From Chloroflexota bacterium (GTDB lineage Bacteria > Chloroflexota > Dehalococcoidia > Bin125): a DNA stretch of 7,792 bases. The notes below the pieces were generated by a model. The model ran no database searches. It saw only the letters and a program-made list of their open reading frames with translations, and had not been told where the DNA came from. A program made the position numbers and the translations under genes. The DNA lies in NCBI GenBank assembly GCA_026707335.1, contig JAPOXB010000219.1, positions 1-7,792 on the forward strand. The letters run 5' to 3'. Below, one piece after another: positions 1-6,590 of this stretch. How positions within the stretch are numbered: the stretch's first letter is position 1; each line of letters starts with the position of its first letter.

Positions 1-1184
1 ACCTCGGCGCGGAAGTGATCACCGTCGAGCCGCCGGACGGCTCCGACGCCCGCCGCTTCGGCCCCTACGCGAACGACACGCCCGGCCTGGAGAGCAGCCT
101 CGCCTGGTGGGCGCACAACCGCGACAAGCGCAGCCTGGCGCTGGACGTCGGGACCGACGCCGGGCGCGACATCCTGTCGCGCCTGCTCGACGACGTCGAC
201 TTCCTCGTCGAGGGCGTCGAGCCGGAGCGCCAGGCCGGGCTCGGCCTCGACGACGCGACGCTCGCCTCGCGCTTCCCGCGGCTGATCGCGGCCTCGATCA
301 CCCCCTTCGGCCGTGAGGGCCCCAAGGCCGCTTATCGCGGCGGCGAGTTGATCGCGCTCGCCGCCTCCACCCTCCTCTCGACCTGGGGCGACAACGACCG
401 ACCGCCGGTGATGATGGCCGTGCCCCAGGCGTACGCCCACGCCGGAGCCGAGGCGGCCGTCGGCTGCATGGTCGCGCTCAACGAGCGGGCGGCGTCGGGC
501 CTCGGCCAGCGCGTCGAGGCGACGGCCCAGACGGCGCTGACCTTCGCCACCCAGTGCACGTCGCTCAGCGGCCTCTGGGGCGCCGGCAACTTCTTCCGCT
601 GGGGCGGCGGCCTGAAGTTCGGGCCGCTCGGCGTGCGCTTCATCTGGCCCTGCAAGGACGGCTACGTGTCGGCCGGGCTCTTCTTCGGCAGCGCCATCGG
701 CCCGCCCACCAACCGCTTCACCCGGCTCATGTACGACAAGGGCTTCTGCGACGAGTCGATCCGCGACAAGGACTTCGTCACCCTGGTCGGGCCGCTGATG
801 AGCGGCGAGGAGCCGATGTCGGAGTTCGACCGTTGCCAGGACGCCGTCGAACGCTTCTGCGCCGCCCACACGCGGGCCGAGATGGAGGCCTACGCGGTCG
901 AACACGACCTGCTGGTCGACGCCGTGCGCACGACCGCCGATCTGCTGACCGAGCCGCAGCTCCAGTCGCGTGGCTACTTCCGCCAGATCGACCAGCCGGG
1001 CGCGGCGGCTCCCGTGACGGTCACCGGCCCCTTCGCCCGCTTCAGCGAGACGCCGCTCGAGATCGGCGGCCACGCCCCGTCGATCGGGGAGCACACGCGC
1101 GAGGTGCTGCGCGGCGACCTCGGGATGGGCGAGGCCGAGATCGAGGAACTGCGCGCGCGGGGCGTGATCGGGGTGGCGGAATGA
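1..1184 (+). CDS. Type III (CaiB/BaiF) CoA-transferase, probable non-catalytic subunit, 5'-truncated
   Basis: The reading frame is open from base 3 (codons LGAEVITVEPP, the usual 'LGAEVIKVEPP' motif near the family N-terminus). The gene therefore begins outside the window and has probably lost about 30-40 residues; the GTG at base 15 is an internal Val codon. Family III enzymes move CoA between carboxylic acids through an aspartyl-CoA anhydride/thioester. The fold is supported by 'FGREGPKAAYRGGELIALAAS', the 'GLGQRVEATAQ' strand and a 'WPCKDGYVS' segment. At the motif that normally reads V-P-x-A-D-x-x-A-G, this protein reads VPQAYAHAG. The catalytic Asp is thus Tyr (codon 432-434), with no gap needed to align it. 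The TGA overlaps the ATG of the next transferase, so the two are translationally coupled and probably form one heteromer. In the benzylsuccinate CoA-transferase pair BbsE/BbsF, as I recall, one subunit likewise lacks the Asp. Family is certain; substrate unknown. Confidence 0.93.
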   Translation, partial: LGAEVITVEPPDGSDARRFGPYANDTPGLESSLAWWAHNRDKRSLALDVGTDAGRDILSRLLDDVDFLVEGVEPERQAGLGLDDATLASRFPRLIAASITPFGREGPKAAYRGGELIALAASTLLSTWGDNDRPPVMMAVPQAYAHAGAEAAVGCMVALNERAASGLGQRVEATAQTALTFATQCTSLSGLWGAGNFFRWGGGLKFGPLGVRFIWPCKDGYVSAGLFFGSAIGPPTNRFTRLMYDKGFCDESIRDKDFVTLVGPLMSGEEPMSEFDRCQDAVERFCAAHTRAEMEAYAVEHDLLVDAVRTTADLLTEPQLQSRGYFRQIDQPGAAAPVTVTGPFARFSETPLEIGGHAPSIGEHTREVLRGDLGMGEAEIEELRARGVIGVAE

Positions 1185-2401
1185 GCGAGCGCACCACCAA
1201 CGCCACCGCCCTCGCGGGCCTGAAGGTGCTCGACCTGAGCTGGGCGCTCGTCGCCCCGGCCGCGATGCGCGTCCTCGCCGACTTCGGCGCCACGGTCGTC
1301 AAGGTCGAGAGCTCCACCCGCATCGACCCCGTGCGGGCGGGGCCGCCCTACTGGCGCAACCAGCCCGGCCCCGAGCGCTCGTCGAACTTCATCAACTACA
1401 ACGTCAACAAGCGCATGATCCAACTCGACCTCTCGCAGCAGGCGGCGCGCGACGTCGTGCTGCGTTTGGTCGACTGGTGCGACATCGCGATCGAGTCGTT
1501 CGTGCCGGGCGTGATGGAGCGCTGGAATCTGCACTACGACGCGCTCAGGCAGCGCAAGCCCGACCTGATCATGGTCAGCACCTGCCTCAACGGGCAGACG
1601 GGGCCCGACCGCGAGGGCGGCGGCTACGGCGTGGGCGGCGCGGCCCGCGCGGCCATGATCGAGGTGCTCGGCTGGCCCGACCGCGACCCCTCCCTCGCCC
1701 GCGCCTACACCGACTACACCGCCTCGCGGATGGTGGCCGTGGCCACCCTGGCCGCGCTGGATCACCGCCGCCGCACCGGGCAGGGCCAGTACATCGACCT
1801 GTCGCAGGTGGAGGCGTCGATCCCGTTCATCGGCACGGCGGTGCTCGACGCCGGCGTCAACGGACGCCTGCTGCGCCGCCGCGGCAACCGGCTGCCGGGC
1901 GCGGTCCCGCACGGCGTCTTCCCCTGCGCCGGCGACGACTGCTGGATCGCGATCGCGGTGCGGTCGCAGGAGGAATGGCGCGCGCTGTGCGGCGTCGCGG
2001 CGGCCGGCTGGGAGAGCGATCCCCGCTTCGCGTCCGCGGATGACCGCGAACGAAACGAGGACGCGCTGGAGGAGGCGATCGCCGCCTGGACCGCCCCCCA
2101 GGATGCGCACGCGCTGGAGCAGCAGTTGCAGGCCGCCGGCGTCGAGGCGCACGCCGTCCTCGACAGCCTGGAGGGCGGCGACGACGCGCAACTCCAGGCG
2201 ATGCGCCACTTCGTCGAGGTCGAGTCCTCCGACCTCGGCGTGATCCCCGTCGAGAACACGCGGCAGCGGCTCTCGCGCACGCCCTCCGACCCGCGCTGGG
2301 TCGGCACCTACGGCGAGGACAACGACTTCGTCCTGCGCGAACTGCTGGGCCTCGGCGACGACGCCATCGCCGAAATCGCCGCGAGCGGCGCGCTGCAATA
2401 G
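1181..2401 (+). CDS. Type III (CaiB/BaiF) CoA-transferase, catalytic subunit
   Basis: This is a 406-residue protein, a normal length for family III CoA-transferases. The start ATG overlaps the previous stop (ATGA). It is preferred over upstream in-frame starts because 'LAGLKVLDLSWALVAPAAMRVLADFGATVVKVE' (residues 11-43) is the standard N-terminal Rossmann-like start of the family, and upstream codons overlap the preceding gene in another frame. The catalytic Asp is present as D178 in YTDYTASRM (codon 1712-1714), followed by the usual 'LDHRRRTGQGQYIDLSQVEA' (193-212). Together with the preceding gene, whose Asp is replaced by Tyr, it probably forms a heteromeric transferase in which this chain carries the covalent chemistry, taking CoA from a donor thioester such as succinyl-CoA. 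Translation probably depends on coupling, since only a weak G-rich stretch lies upstream of the ATG. The acid substrate cannot be read from the sequence. Confidence 0.95.
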   Translation: MSERTTNATALAGLKVLDLSWALVAPAAMRVLADFGATVVKVESSTRIDPVRAGPPYWRNQPGPERSSNFINYNVNKRMIQLDLSQQAARDVVLRLVDWCDIAIESFVPGVMERWNLHYDALRQRKPDLIMVSTCLNGQTGPDREGGGYGVGGAARAAMIEVLGWPDRDPSLARAYTDYTASRMVAVATLAALDHRRRTGQGQYIDLSQVEASIPFIGTAVLDAGVNGRLLRRRGNRLPGAVPHGVFPCAGDDCWIAIAVRSQEEWRALCGVAAAGWESDPRFASADDRERNEDALEEAIAAWTAPQDAHALEQQLQAAGVEAHAVLDSLEGGDDAQLQAMRHFVEVESSDLGVIPVENTRQRLSRTPSDPRWVGTYGEDNDFVLRELLGLGDDAIAEIAASGALQ

Positions 2402-2422
2402 GCCGCCGGCCGCGCGGCGTCG

Positions 2423-2428
2423 TATCCT
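2423..2428 (+). promoter_or_regulatory. Possible -10 element (TATCCT) upstream of the racemase gene
   Basis: TATCCT stands out in an otherwise almost pure GC stretch, 47 bases before the racemase ATG. Similar boxes lie before the other two plus-strand genes that follow a gap (4432-4437 and 6694-6699). No convincing -35 hexamer is visible at 16-18 bases upstream. If real, the racemase can be transcribed separately from the two transferases; otherwise it is read through from them. Confidence 0.3.
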
Positions 2429-2475
2429 GGCCCGCGAGTAGATCCGCGAACGAAACAGCGAAGAGAGGGCGCGCC

Positions 2476-3618
2476 ATGGGACCGCTGACGGGTATCCGCA
2501 TCGTGGAGTTGCAGGGCATCGGGCCGGGGCCGTTCTGCGGCATGATGCTCTCCGACATGGGAGCGGAGATCATCCGCATCGACCGGGCCGACCGCGTCCG
2601 CGGCGGCGACCCCGCCGACCCCCCCAACGACCTGCTCGCGCGGGGCCGCCAGTCGATCGGGATCGACCTCAAGAACCCGGCCGGCGTCGAGACGGCGCTG
2701 CGCCTCATCGACGGGGCCGACGGCGTCTTCGAGGGCTTCCGCCCCGGCGTGATGGAGCGCCTCGGCCTGGGCCCCGACGTCTGCATGGCCCGCAACCCCA
2801 AGCTGGTCTACGGCCGCATGACCGGCTGGGGCCAGGAGGGGCCCTACGCGCAGATGGCCGGCCACGACATCAACTACATCGCGCTGGCCGGCGCCCTCGC
2901 GCCCATCGGCCGCGACGGCCAGGCGCCCGTGCCGCCGCTCAACATCATCGGCGACTTCGGCGGCGGCGGCATGCTGCTGGCCCTGGGCATGGTCGCGGCC
3001 CTGCTCGAGGCCCAGCGCTCCGGCGAGGGCCAGGTCGTCGACGCGGCCATGGTCGACGGGGCAAGCTCCCTCATCACCTCCATCCACGGCGCGATCCACG
3101 CCGGCGGCTGGATCGAGCGGCGCGCCTCGAACCTGCTCGACGGCGGCGCGCACTTCTACGACGCCTACGAGACCGCCGACGGCAAGTACATCTCGCTCGG
3201 CTCCATCGAGCCGCAGTTCTACGCCGAGCTGCTCGAGCTGACCGGCCTCCAGGACGAGGATCTGTCGCCGCAGATGGACCGCGACGGCTGGCCGGAGTTG
3301 AAGCGCAAGGTCGCTGCGATCGTCAAGTCCAAGACCCGCGACGAGTGGGAGACGATCATGGAGGGCAGCGACGTCTGCTTCGCGCCGGTCTTGCAGCCCA
3401 GCGAGGCGCCCCGGCATCCGCACGCCCGGCACCGCAAGTCCTTCGTCGAGATCGCGGGCATCACGCAGCCCGCCCCGTCGCCCCGCTTCAGCCGCACGCG
3501 GAGCGCCGTGCAGGGTCCGCCCGCCCACGCCGGCCAGCACACCGACGACGTCCTCTGCGCCGCCGGCCTCAGCGAGGACGAGATCGCCTCGCTGCGGGAC
3601 TGCGGCGCCGTCGCCTGA
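2476..3618 (+). CDS. Alpha-methylacyl-CoA racemase (AMACR/Mcr)
   Basis: This 380-residue protein belongs to the CaiB/BaiF fold but is of the racemase subgroup, which interconverts (2R)- and (2S)-2-methylacyl-CoA by deprotonation/reprotonation at C2, so that beta-oxidation can accept the 2S form. The active-site set known from the Mycobacterium tuberculosis enzyme (His126, Asp127, Asn152, Asp156, Tyr224, Glu241) is matched at a constant offset of +4. The residues are H130-D131 in AGHDINYIAL, N156 and D160 in 'NIIGDFGGGGM', Y228 in 'AHFYDAYETADGKY', and E245 in GSIEPQFY. The start is an ATG with AGAGAGGG (2462-2469) six bases upstream. It lies 74 bases after the transferase pair on the same strand and is convergent with the toxin gene, whose stop is only 32 bases away. 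Its presence suggests methyl-branched or isoprenoid/steroid-type acyl-CoA substrates. Confidence 0.95.
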   Translation: MGPLTGIRIVELQGIGPGPFCGMMLSDMGAEIIRIDRADRVRGGDPADPPNDLLARGRQSIGIDLKNPAGVETALRLIDGADGVFEGFRPGVMERLGLGPDVCMARNPKLVYGRMTGWGQEGPYAQMAGHDINYIALAGALAPIGRDGQAPVPPLNIIGDFGGGGMLLALGMVAALLEAQRSGEGQVVDAAMVDGASSLITSIHGAIHAGGWIERRASNLLDGGAHFYDAYETADGKYISLGSIEPQFYAELLELTGLQDEDLSPQMDRDGWPELKRKVAAIVKSKTRDEWETIMEGSDVCFAPVLQPSEAPRHPHARHRKSFVEIAGITQPAPSPRFSRTRSAVQGPPAHAGQHTDDVLCAAGLSEDEIASLRDCGAVA

Positions 3619-3640
3619 GCGGTCCGCTCGCGCTCACCGC
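3617..3640. terminator. Possible small bidirectional hairpin between convergent genes
   Basis: The 32-base gap between the racemase stop and the toxin stop contains overlapping dyads. GAGCGG/CCGCTC (3617-3622, 3624-3629) starts inside the racemase stop codon, and GCGGT/ACCGC (3619-3623, 3636-3640) forms a short stem with a 12-base loop. There is no T-run on either strand, so this is not a classical intrinsic terminator. In DNA this GC-rich such dyads also arise by chance. Confidence 0.2.
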
Positions 3641-3650
3641 GGCGCCCGCC

Positions 3651-4040
3651 TCACCAGAGGCGGTGGACGCCGTACTGGTCGAACAGGGTCTCGTCGGAGA
3701 CGAGCAGGGGGTCGCGCGACACCGCCTGAGCGATGAGCATGCGGTCGAAGGGGTCGCGCAGCGGACCCGGCAGCGCGCCCGCGCGCTGGCCGTCGGCGAC
3801 GGTGACGGGCAACTCCTCGAAGCCCGCCCTCGCGAGGGCGCCGGGGATGTCGCGGGTCAGGGCCTCCGCCTTCGGCAATCGGCCGCTGCGGTGCTTGGTC
3901 GCGATCTCCCAGGCCGACGCCGCGCTGACCAGCACCTGGTTGCGCTCGGTGTCCTCCAGCGCCCGCCGCGCGGGCGGCGACAAGCGGCGGTTTCCCTCGT
4001 ACCACCAGAGGAGCGCGTGGCTGTCGAGCAGCAGCCGCAC
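3651..4040 (-). CDS. vapC: VapC-like PIN-domain toxin (type II toxin-antitoxin system)
   Basis: This 129-residue protein is of usual VapC/PIN length. PIN-domain toxins are Mg2+-dependent RNases that cleave tRNA or rRNA when freed from their antitoxin. The acidic metal-binding residues are all present: D6 in LLLDSHALLWW, E45 in SAWEIATKHRSGRL, D99 in 'DPFDRMLIAQA' and D116 in LLVSDETLFDQYGV. The pattern 'LLDSHALLWW ... DPFDRMLIAQA' is that of the COG3744-type PIN group. The start is GTG, three bases after the antitoxin stop, with GGGAAGG inside the end of the antitoxin gene as a plausible ribosome site. The gene looks intact. A longer overlapping minus-strand frame (3634-4158) is a GC-rich shadow with no PIN residues. 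Confidence 0.93.
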   Translation of the reverse strand: MRLLLDSHALLWWYEGNRRLSPPARRALEDTERNQVLVSAASAWEIATKHRSGRLPKAEALTRDIPGALARAGFEELPVTVADGQRAGALPGPLRDPFDRMLIAQAVSRDPLLVSDETLFDQYGVHRLW

Positions 4041-4043
4041 GGG

Positions 4044-4277
4044 TCAGCGGCCTTCCCACAAACGCAACTCTTCCTCGGGCAGCGGGTCGAAGAAGCGGTC
4101 GTCGAACTCGATCAGGCCCTTCATGGATCCGAACTCCCGCTTGCCGCGCGGCGTGCACGCCACCAGCCGAGCGACCGGGGCGCCGTTGCGGGCGATGGTC
4201 ACCTCCTCGCCTGCCTCGACCCGCGCCAGCAGGCGCGAGAGCTGGGTCTTCGCCTCGTGCACGTTCACGGTCACCAT
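4044..4277 (-). CDS. Phd/YefM-family antitoxin partner of the PIN toxin
   Basis: This 77-residue protein opens with 'MVTVNVHEAKTQLSRLLARV' (1-20) followed by EAGEEVTIARNGAPVARLVA, which is the Phd/YefM DNA-binding fold. The acidic, aromatic-rich tail (about 58-77, with 'FDDRFFDPLPEEELRLWEGR') is of the type that wraps the toxin. It would neutralise the toxin and, with it, repress the operon. The ATG has a strong AGGAGGGAG site (4292-4284) six bases upstream. It is the first gene of a two-gene minus-strand operon with only three bases before the toxin GTG. By function it is the 'VapB' of the pair, but its fold is Phd-type rather than AbrB- or RHH-type. Confidence 0.92.
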   Translation of the reverse strand: MVTVNVHEAKTQLSRLLARVEAGEEVTIARNGAPVARLVACTPRGKREFGSMKGLIEFDDRFFDPLPEEELRLWEGR

Positions 4278-4298
4278 CGCCGGCTCCCTCCTGGTCGC

Positions 4299-4320
4299 CT
4301 TAGCTAACGCTATGACTAAG
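4299..4320. promoter_or_regulatory. Candidate antitoxin operator (dyad over the -10 box)
   Basis: CTTAG (4299-4303) and CTAAG (4316-4320) form an inverted repeat, and TAGC (4301-4304) and GCTA (4309-4312) a second, nested one. Both lie across the -10 box and likely start point of the toxin-antitoxin promoter. This AT-richer patch is unusual in its surroundings. Phd-type antitoxins, alone or with the toxin, are known to repress their own promoters from such dyads; that this is the site is inference. Confidence 0.45.
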
Positions 4321-4335
4321 CCGGCGATTCGTCAA
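4307..4335 (-). promoter_or_regulatory. Sigma-70-type promoter of the toxin-antitoxin operon
   Basis: On the minus strand TTGACG (-35; plus-strand 4335-4330) is followed after exactly 17 bases by TAGCGT (-10; 4312-4307). The first matches TTGACA at five of six positions, and the second keeps the key TA...T. Transcription would start near 4300, giving a leader of about 23 bases that contains the AGGAGGGAG ribosome site. Confidence 0.6.
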
Positions 4336-4431
4336 TCGGAGGCGCGCCCGCAGGGGCTTCCGTCGCGCAGGTGATGGCCGCTGCCCTGCCGAGGCCGTAT
4401 CTCTGACCGAAGCCGTCCTTCCGGGCCCGGC

Positions 4432-4453
4432 TACCCTGCGCGCGAAAAAAAAA
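4432..4453 (+). promoter_or_regulatory. Possible -10 element (TACCCT) and A9 tract before the beta-oxidation gene
   Basis: TACCCT (4432-4437) is followed by seven G/C bases and then by nine A (4445-4453). A start point seven or eight bases after the -10 box would fall on the first A. The ATG of the beta-oxidation gene lies at 4476. No good -35 is visible: CTGACC at 4403-4408 is 23 bases away, which is too far. The rest of the 198-base gap between the divergent genes (4278-4475) shows only the minus-strand promoter and its dyad, plus a 10-base palindrome at 4421-4430. Confidence 0.35.
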
Positions 4454-4462
4454 CAATTCTGT

Positions 4463-4468
4463 GAGGAG
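4463..4468 (+). promoter_or_regulatory. Ribosome binding site GAGGAG that fixes the start at 4476
   Basis: GAGGAG is seven bases upstream of ATG 4476. An in-frame GTG at 4461 overlaps this site and adds only five residues (MRSPT) that are not part of the hydratase fold, so the ATG is the better start. Confidence 0.8.
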
Positions 4469-4475
4469 CCCGACA

Positions 4476-6578
4476 ATGGCCGCAATCACCGACATGGTCT
4501 CGCTGGAGCAGCGCGGCGACATCGCCCTGGTGCTGATCGACAACCCGCCGGTCAACGCCCTCAGCCACGGCGTCCGGCTGGGCCTGCTGCGGGCCTTCGA
4601 GCAGGTCGCGGACGACGCCGCCGTCAAGGGCGTGGTGCTGGCCTGCCGCGGCCGCACGTTCATCGCCGGGGCCGACATCACCGAGTTCGGCAAACCGCCC
4701 AAGGCGCCCGGCCTGCAGGAGCCCCAGACCGCGATCGAAGACTGCCCCAAGCCGGTCGTGGCGGCCATCCACGGCACGGCCCTCGGCGGCGGCCTCGAGG
4801 TCGCGATGTGCGCCCACTACCGCGTCGGCGACCCGGCCGCGCAGTACGGCCAGCCCGAGGTCAAGCTGGGCCTCCTCCCCGGCGCGGGCGGCACGCAGCG
4901 GCTGCCGCGCGTGACCGGCGTCGCCAAGGCGCTGGAGATGTGCGCCATCGGCGACCCCATCGGCTCGCAGGAGGCGCTGGCCGCCGGCCTGATCGACGCC
5001 ATCATCGAGGGCGACCTCGTCGACGGCGCGGTCGCCTTCGCGGAGCAGCTCGTCGCCGAGGGCGCGCCGCTCAAGAAGATCCGCGACCGCGACGAGAAGA
5101 TCGAGGAGGCCCGCGCCAACCGCGCCGTCTTCGACGACTTCCGCAAGAGCATCGCCCGCAAGACCCGCAACTTCCACGCCCCCGCCAAGAACGTGGACCT
5201 GATCGAGGCGGCGCTCGACACCCCCTTCGACGACGCGCTCGAGCAGGAGCGGGAGGTCTTCGAGGATCTGATGGCGGGGCGGCAGTCGCAGGCGCAGCGC
5301 TACTACTTCTTCGCTGAGCGCCAGGCCGCCAAGGTGCCCGACCTGCCGCGCGACACCGCCCTGCGCGAGGTCAGGACGGTGGGCATCCTGGGCGCCGGCA
5401 CCATGGGCGGCGGCATCGCGATGAACTTCCTCAACGCCGGCGTGCCGGTGAAGATCGTCGAGCGCGACCGCGAGTCGCTGGAGCGCGGCATCGGCGTCGT
5501 GCGCAAGAACTACCAGCGCTCGGCCCGCCGCGGCCGCTTCACGATGGAGCAGGTCGAGGAGCGCATGAGCCTGCTCGACGCCGGCACCGACAAGTCCGTC
5601 TTCGCCGACGTGGACATGGTGATCGAGGCCGTGTTCGAGCTGATGCCGCTGAAGAAGTCGGTCTTCACCGAGCTCGACGCCATCTGCCGCGAGGGCGCGA
5701 TCCTCGCCACCAACACCTCCGGCCTCAACGTGAACGAGATCGCGGCCGTCACCAAGCGCCCCCACGACGTCATCGGCACGCACTTCTTCAGCCCCGCCAA
5801 CGTGATGAAGCTGCTCGAGATCGTGCGCGGCGACGAGACCGCCGAAGACGTCCTCGCGACGACCCTGCAGGTGTCGAAGACGATCGGCAAGATCCCGGCC
5901 GTCGTCGGCGTCGCGCCGGGCTTCGTCGGCAACCGCCTGCTGCACCAGCGCGGCCTCGAGGCCGAACGCCTCATCCTGGAGGGGGCGCCCCCCGCGCGGG
6001 TCGACAGCGTGCTGTACGAGTTCGGCCTGCCGATGGGCCCCTTCGCCATGGGCGACCTGGCCGGCCTCGACGTCGGCTGGGACCCCGACGACACGCACGG
6101 CCGCACGGTCCGCGAGGTGCTCTGCGAGTCGGGCCGCCGCGGTCAGAAGAACGGCCGCGGCTACTACATCTACGACCCCGAGACGCGCGCCCCCTCGCCC
6201 GACCCGGAGGTGCTCGACCTCATCCGCGACTTCGCGTCCAGGCACGGCGTCGCCCAGCGCGACGACCACAGCGACGAGGAGATCCTCGACCGCTGCCTGC
6301 TGCCCATGGCGAACATGGGGGCCAAGATCCTCGAGGAGGGCAAGGCGATGCGCTCCTCCGACATCGACGTGGTCTGGGTCAACGGCTACGGCTGGCCCGT
6401 CTACCAGGGCGGCCCCATGTTCTGGGCCGAGGGCATGGGCCTCGACACCGTCGCGGCCAAGATCAAGGACTACGGCGCGAAGCTGGGCGGCGCGCACTGG
6501 GAGCTGTCGCCGCTGATCGAGCAGCTGGCGTCCGAGGGCAACTCGTTCCAGGACCTGCCGCCGCAGAAGATCCGCTAG
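4476..6578 (+). CDS. Bifunctional enoyl-CoA hydratase/3-hydroxyacyl-CoA dehydrogenase (FadJ/MFE-1 type)
   Basis: This 700-residue fusion enzyme catalyses hydration of trans-2-enoyl-CoA and NAD+-dependent oxidation of the resulting 3-hydroxyacyl-CoA in beta-oxidation. The crotonase domain spans about 8-190: FIAGADITEF (62-71) forms the oxyanion-hole region, and the two catalytic glutamates are E108 (GTALGGGLE) and E128 (PEVKLGLLPGAGGTQ). A linker is followed by the NAD-binding domain from about 300, with the glycine motif GILGAGTMGGGIA (303-315) and an acidic residue after strand 2 (E329, IVERD) that favours NAD over NADP. Dehydrogenase residues are S415 (NTSGL), H436 (GTHFFSP), E448 (LLEIV) and N486 (GFVGNRL). 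Two C-terminal 3HCDH domains follow, at about 483-570 and 600-690, the last with 'NGYGWPVYQGGPMFWAE' as in peroxisomal MFE-1 and FadJ. All catalytic residues are present. No thiolase is adjacent. FadB is possible, but FadJ/MFE-1 fits better. Confidence 0.96.
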   Translation: MAAITDMVSLEQRGDIALVLIDNPPVNALSHGVRLGLLRAFEQVADDAAVKGVVLACRGRTFIAGADITEFGKPPKAPGLQEPQTAIEDCPKPVVAAIHGTALGGGLEVAMCAHYRVGDPAAQYGQPEVKLGLLPGAGGTQRLPRVTGVAKALEMCAIGDPIGSQEALAAGLIDAIIEGDLVDGAVAFAEQLVAEGAPLKKIRDRDEKIEEARANRAVFDDFRKSIARKTRNFHAPAKNVDLIEAALDTPFDDALEQEREVFEDLMAGRQSQAQRYYFFAERQAAKVPDLPRDTALREVRTVGILGAGTMGGGIAMNFLNAGVPVKIVERDRESLERGIGVVRKNYQRSARRGRFTMEQVEERMSLLDAGTDKSVFADVDMVIEAVFELMPLKKSVFTELDAICREGAILATNTSGLNVNEIAAVTKRPHDVIGTHFFSPANVMKLLEIVRGDETAEDVLATTLQVSKTIGKIPAVVGVAPGFVGNRLLHQRGLEAERLILEGAPPARVDSVLYEFGLPMGPFAMGDLAGLDVGWDPDDTHGRTVREVLCESGRRGQKNGRGYYIYDPETRAPSPDPEVLDLIRDFASRHGVAQRDDHSDEEILDRCLLPMANMGAKILEEGKAMRSSDIDVVWVNGYGWPVYQGGPMFWAEGMGLDTVAAKIKDYGAKLGGAHWELSPLIEQLASEGNSFQDLPPQKIR

Positions 6579-6590
6579 CCGGCCGCGTGG

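Noticed and set aside
554..1180. Upstream extension of the second transferase to base 554
   Set aside because: The added stretch is Arg/Pro/Ala-rich out-of-frame translation of the first transferase gene. The family N-terminus begins just after ATG 1181.
2044..2456. 13-base direct repeat CCGCGAACGAAAC at 2044-2056 and 2444-2456
   Set aside because: One copy is inside coding sequence and one in the racemase leader. A single shared 13-mer is near chance level in a window this long with biased composition, and no flanking similarity extends it.
974..3540. Large minus-strand frames opposite the transferase and racemase genes
   Set aside because: Same reason: shadows of high-GC coding sequence, with no recognisable fold and no ribosome sites.
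3345..4374. Plus-strand frames running across the toxin-antitoxin pair
   Set aside because: They cross the racemase stop and lie opposite two well-supported minus-strand genes. Their composition is shadow-like.
4445..4453. A9 tract read as the T-run of a minus-strand terminator
   Set aside because: No minus-strand gene ends here, and no stable stem directly precedes the T-run on that strand.
4431..6497. Long minus-strand open frame (688 codons) opposite the beta-oxidation gene
   Set aside because: The translation is a low-complexity mix of A, D, V, L, H, R and G that mirrors the GC-rich plus-strand codons. The opposite strand encodes a complete, residue-perfect enzyme.
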